Origin: Candidatus Poseidoniaceae archaeon | GTDB lineage: Archaea; Thermoplasmatota; Poseidoniia; Poseidoniales; Poseidoniaceae | NCBI GenBank assembly: GCA_949373075.1 | Contig: CASIBX010000009.1 | Location: forward strand, 1 to 33,226 | Length of the DNA stretch: 33,226 bases | Direction: 5' to 3' | Part shown: piece after piece, positions 31,968-33,226 of the stretch | Layout of the letters: each line of letters starts with the position of its first letter | Numbering within the stretch: the first letter of the stretch is position 1 | Position numbers and translations under genes: made by a program | Notes under the pieces: model-generated | Database searches by the model: none | The model's input: the letters and a program-made list of their open reading frames with translations, nothing else | What the model was told of the DNA's origin: nothing

Positions 31968-33226
31968 TCAGCGTCCCATAACAGCGGTGTGAACCATCAT
32001 CTGCACTTCACGCATTCTGGTTTGAGCACCGAGTTCACGGAAGACAGACAAAGCACGTTGTAAATACTCCATTCGCCTTTGGCGGTCAGGAGCAACACCA
32101 CCTAATCTTGCTAACAATTCCCCGATTTGCATACGTAAATCATTAGCCTCAGAAATAATCAGTGCTTCCCTGTATCTCTCTAGAGCCTCATCGATTCTCC
32201 CACTATCTTGCAGAACCTCGCCCAACAGGATTGATACTTCAAACAAGTGCCAGTGGGTCACCAGCTTCACTCATTGTAGCAAGTGCATCGGTATAGTGGT
32301 GAAGCGCTAAATCAGCATCGCCAGTCTTGGCATAATATCGGCCCAATACCGCTCTTGCTCTTGCATGTAAAATTGGATCTTCTGAAGATTCAGACCTCTC
32401 ATATGATGATAATGCATGGTCCCTTGCTCTGATGTGCTCATCCAAATCGAGTAGTGAGCGGGCCAGAACAATTTGAGCAGATAGTAGATCTAATGAATCA
32501 TTTCAGAAAGTATTTTTTCAACTTCTGCATAAGCCTCGAGCGCTTTGGTTTTGTCGCCGTTACGTCGTAAGATGTATCCCATGTTATTGTAAGATCTAGC
32601 AGCACCAAGGGCATCTTTCATGGAAATGAATAGTTCCAAAGCTTTCGATGCATATTAAGACTGGAATCAGAATCTCCTCGCTTGAGAGAAATATCTGCAA
32701 GATTAGACATTATGTCTGCTATGACATCGTTTAGACCAGCCGCTTCAGCGGGTGGCCTTGCTTTATTGAAAGCATCTTCTGCTTCATCGAACCTACCGAG
32801 AAGCGCCAGAACTTCACCACGTAACCTGTCGATTCGACATGCTCTCTCAGGGTCTATCGAACTTGTATCAATTGATTCTAGTAGACCAAGAAGTTCAATG
32901 TGTCCTTCTTTAATCAAGTCACGACCTTGTTCAACAATTATGTCAGTTGCATCTTCATGCCTTGAGGATGAGATGAGATGGTAAATCAATTCTAGAGCGA
33001 TTTGACTACCTGAACTTTGCTTCTCATACCAAGATACTGCTTTGTTGTGTAATTCCTCTTTGGCCTGTCCGTCTAAACTTTGTAACAAGAATTCTCGAAT
33101 TAAATCGTGAACATCGTAAGTATCTGAGTCAGCGTGCCTAGCCAATCCAGACTCAACTAGCGAATCGAGTTCATCTACATTCAATCCTTGCTCAGTTATA
33201 GCCTCGAGCGGAATCGGTTCTCTAAA
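31968..33226 (-). pseudogene. Broken winged-helix/TPR regulator gene (5' end outside window)
   Basis: The frame is open from the right edge (reading leftwards), so the start is outside the window. The first visible part has a winged-helix look (PLEAITEQG, LDSLVESGLARHADSDTYDVHDLIREFLLQSL), typical of the segment after the NTPase in NB-ARC/LuxR-like ATPases. TPR-type helical pairs follow (GRFDEAEDAFNKA, GDKTKALEAYAEVEKIL, GDADLALHHYTDALATM, GRIDEALERYREALII). The protein continues only if the frame changes near 32644, 32502 and 32245; with those it reaches a stop at 31970-31968. The first two act as one-base losses inside AAA runs, the third as one extra base. A regulatory ATPase or scaffold is likely in the intact form. 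Confidence 0.75.

Overview
The window looks like a piece of a planktonic euryarchaeal genome, most likely Marine Group II (Candidatus Poseidoniales) or a close Thermoplasmata relative. Evidence: an archaeal-type glutamyl-tRNA synthetase with an N-terminal extension and Cys cluster, an archaeal-length ribosomal protein S15, an archaeal UPF0201 protein, a TgtA2/ArcS-type tRNA-modification gene, archaeal pilin-like N-termini, and very large acidic secreted proteins full of Asp-rich repeats. The lineage is an inference from gene style, not from a marker phylogeny. Base composition is moderate and fairly even by eye. I saw no rRNA, tRNA, CRISPR array, insertion sequence or integrase.

Layout. 1-4.6 kb (+): tail of an unknown gene, gltX, a small convergent hypothetical, a small helical protein, and an exported membrane protein with a terminal zinc ribbon. 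4.6-7.8 kb (-): a conserved archaeal information-processing cluster running arcS (broken), rpsO (S15), then a degenerate DHH/Cdc45-RecJ-like protein. 7.9-10.0 kb (+): one exported single-pass protein. 10.0-13.1 kb (-): dnaJ, a membrane zinc-ribbon protein and a family 2 glycosyltransferase. 13.2-15.0 kb: UPF0201 (+), a pyroglutamyl-peptidase/NUDIX fusion (-) and a small membrane protein (+). 15.0-27.4 kb (-): a four-gene cell-surface locus. It is transcribed in the order giant secreted propeller/TSP3-repeat protein (about 1,891 aa), giant membrane-anchored protein (1,797 aa), small helical protein, and metzincin-like lipoprotein protease. The last three are spaced by only 12 and 8 bases. 27.5-32.0 kb (+): a metallo-beta-lactamase-fold hydrolase, then three overlapping genes whose products all start with a type IV pilin-like class III signal region. 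32.0-33.2 kb (-): the 3' part of a winged-helix/TPR regulator, also broken by frameshifts.

Two genes are visibly damaged. arcS carries six frame changes and one in-frame stop while the rest of its protein is recognisable. The TPR gene carries three frame changes. The intervening genes, including ORFs of 5.4 and 5.7 kb, are intact. This is either clustered real decay or local consensus error; several of the breaks sit in short A or G runs.

The most system-like content is extracellular: the giant surface proteins with a linked lipoprotein protease, and the coupled three-gene pilin-like operon. Convergent neighbours everywhere abut or overlap by at most 17 bases, which indicates a very compact genome.
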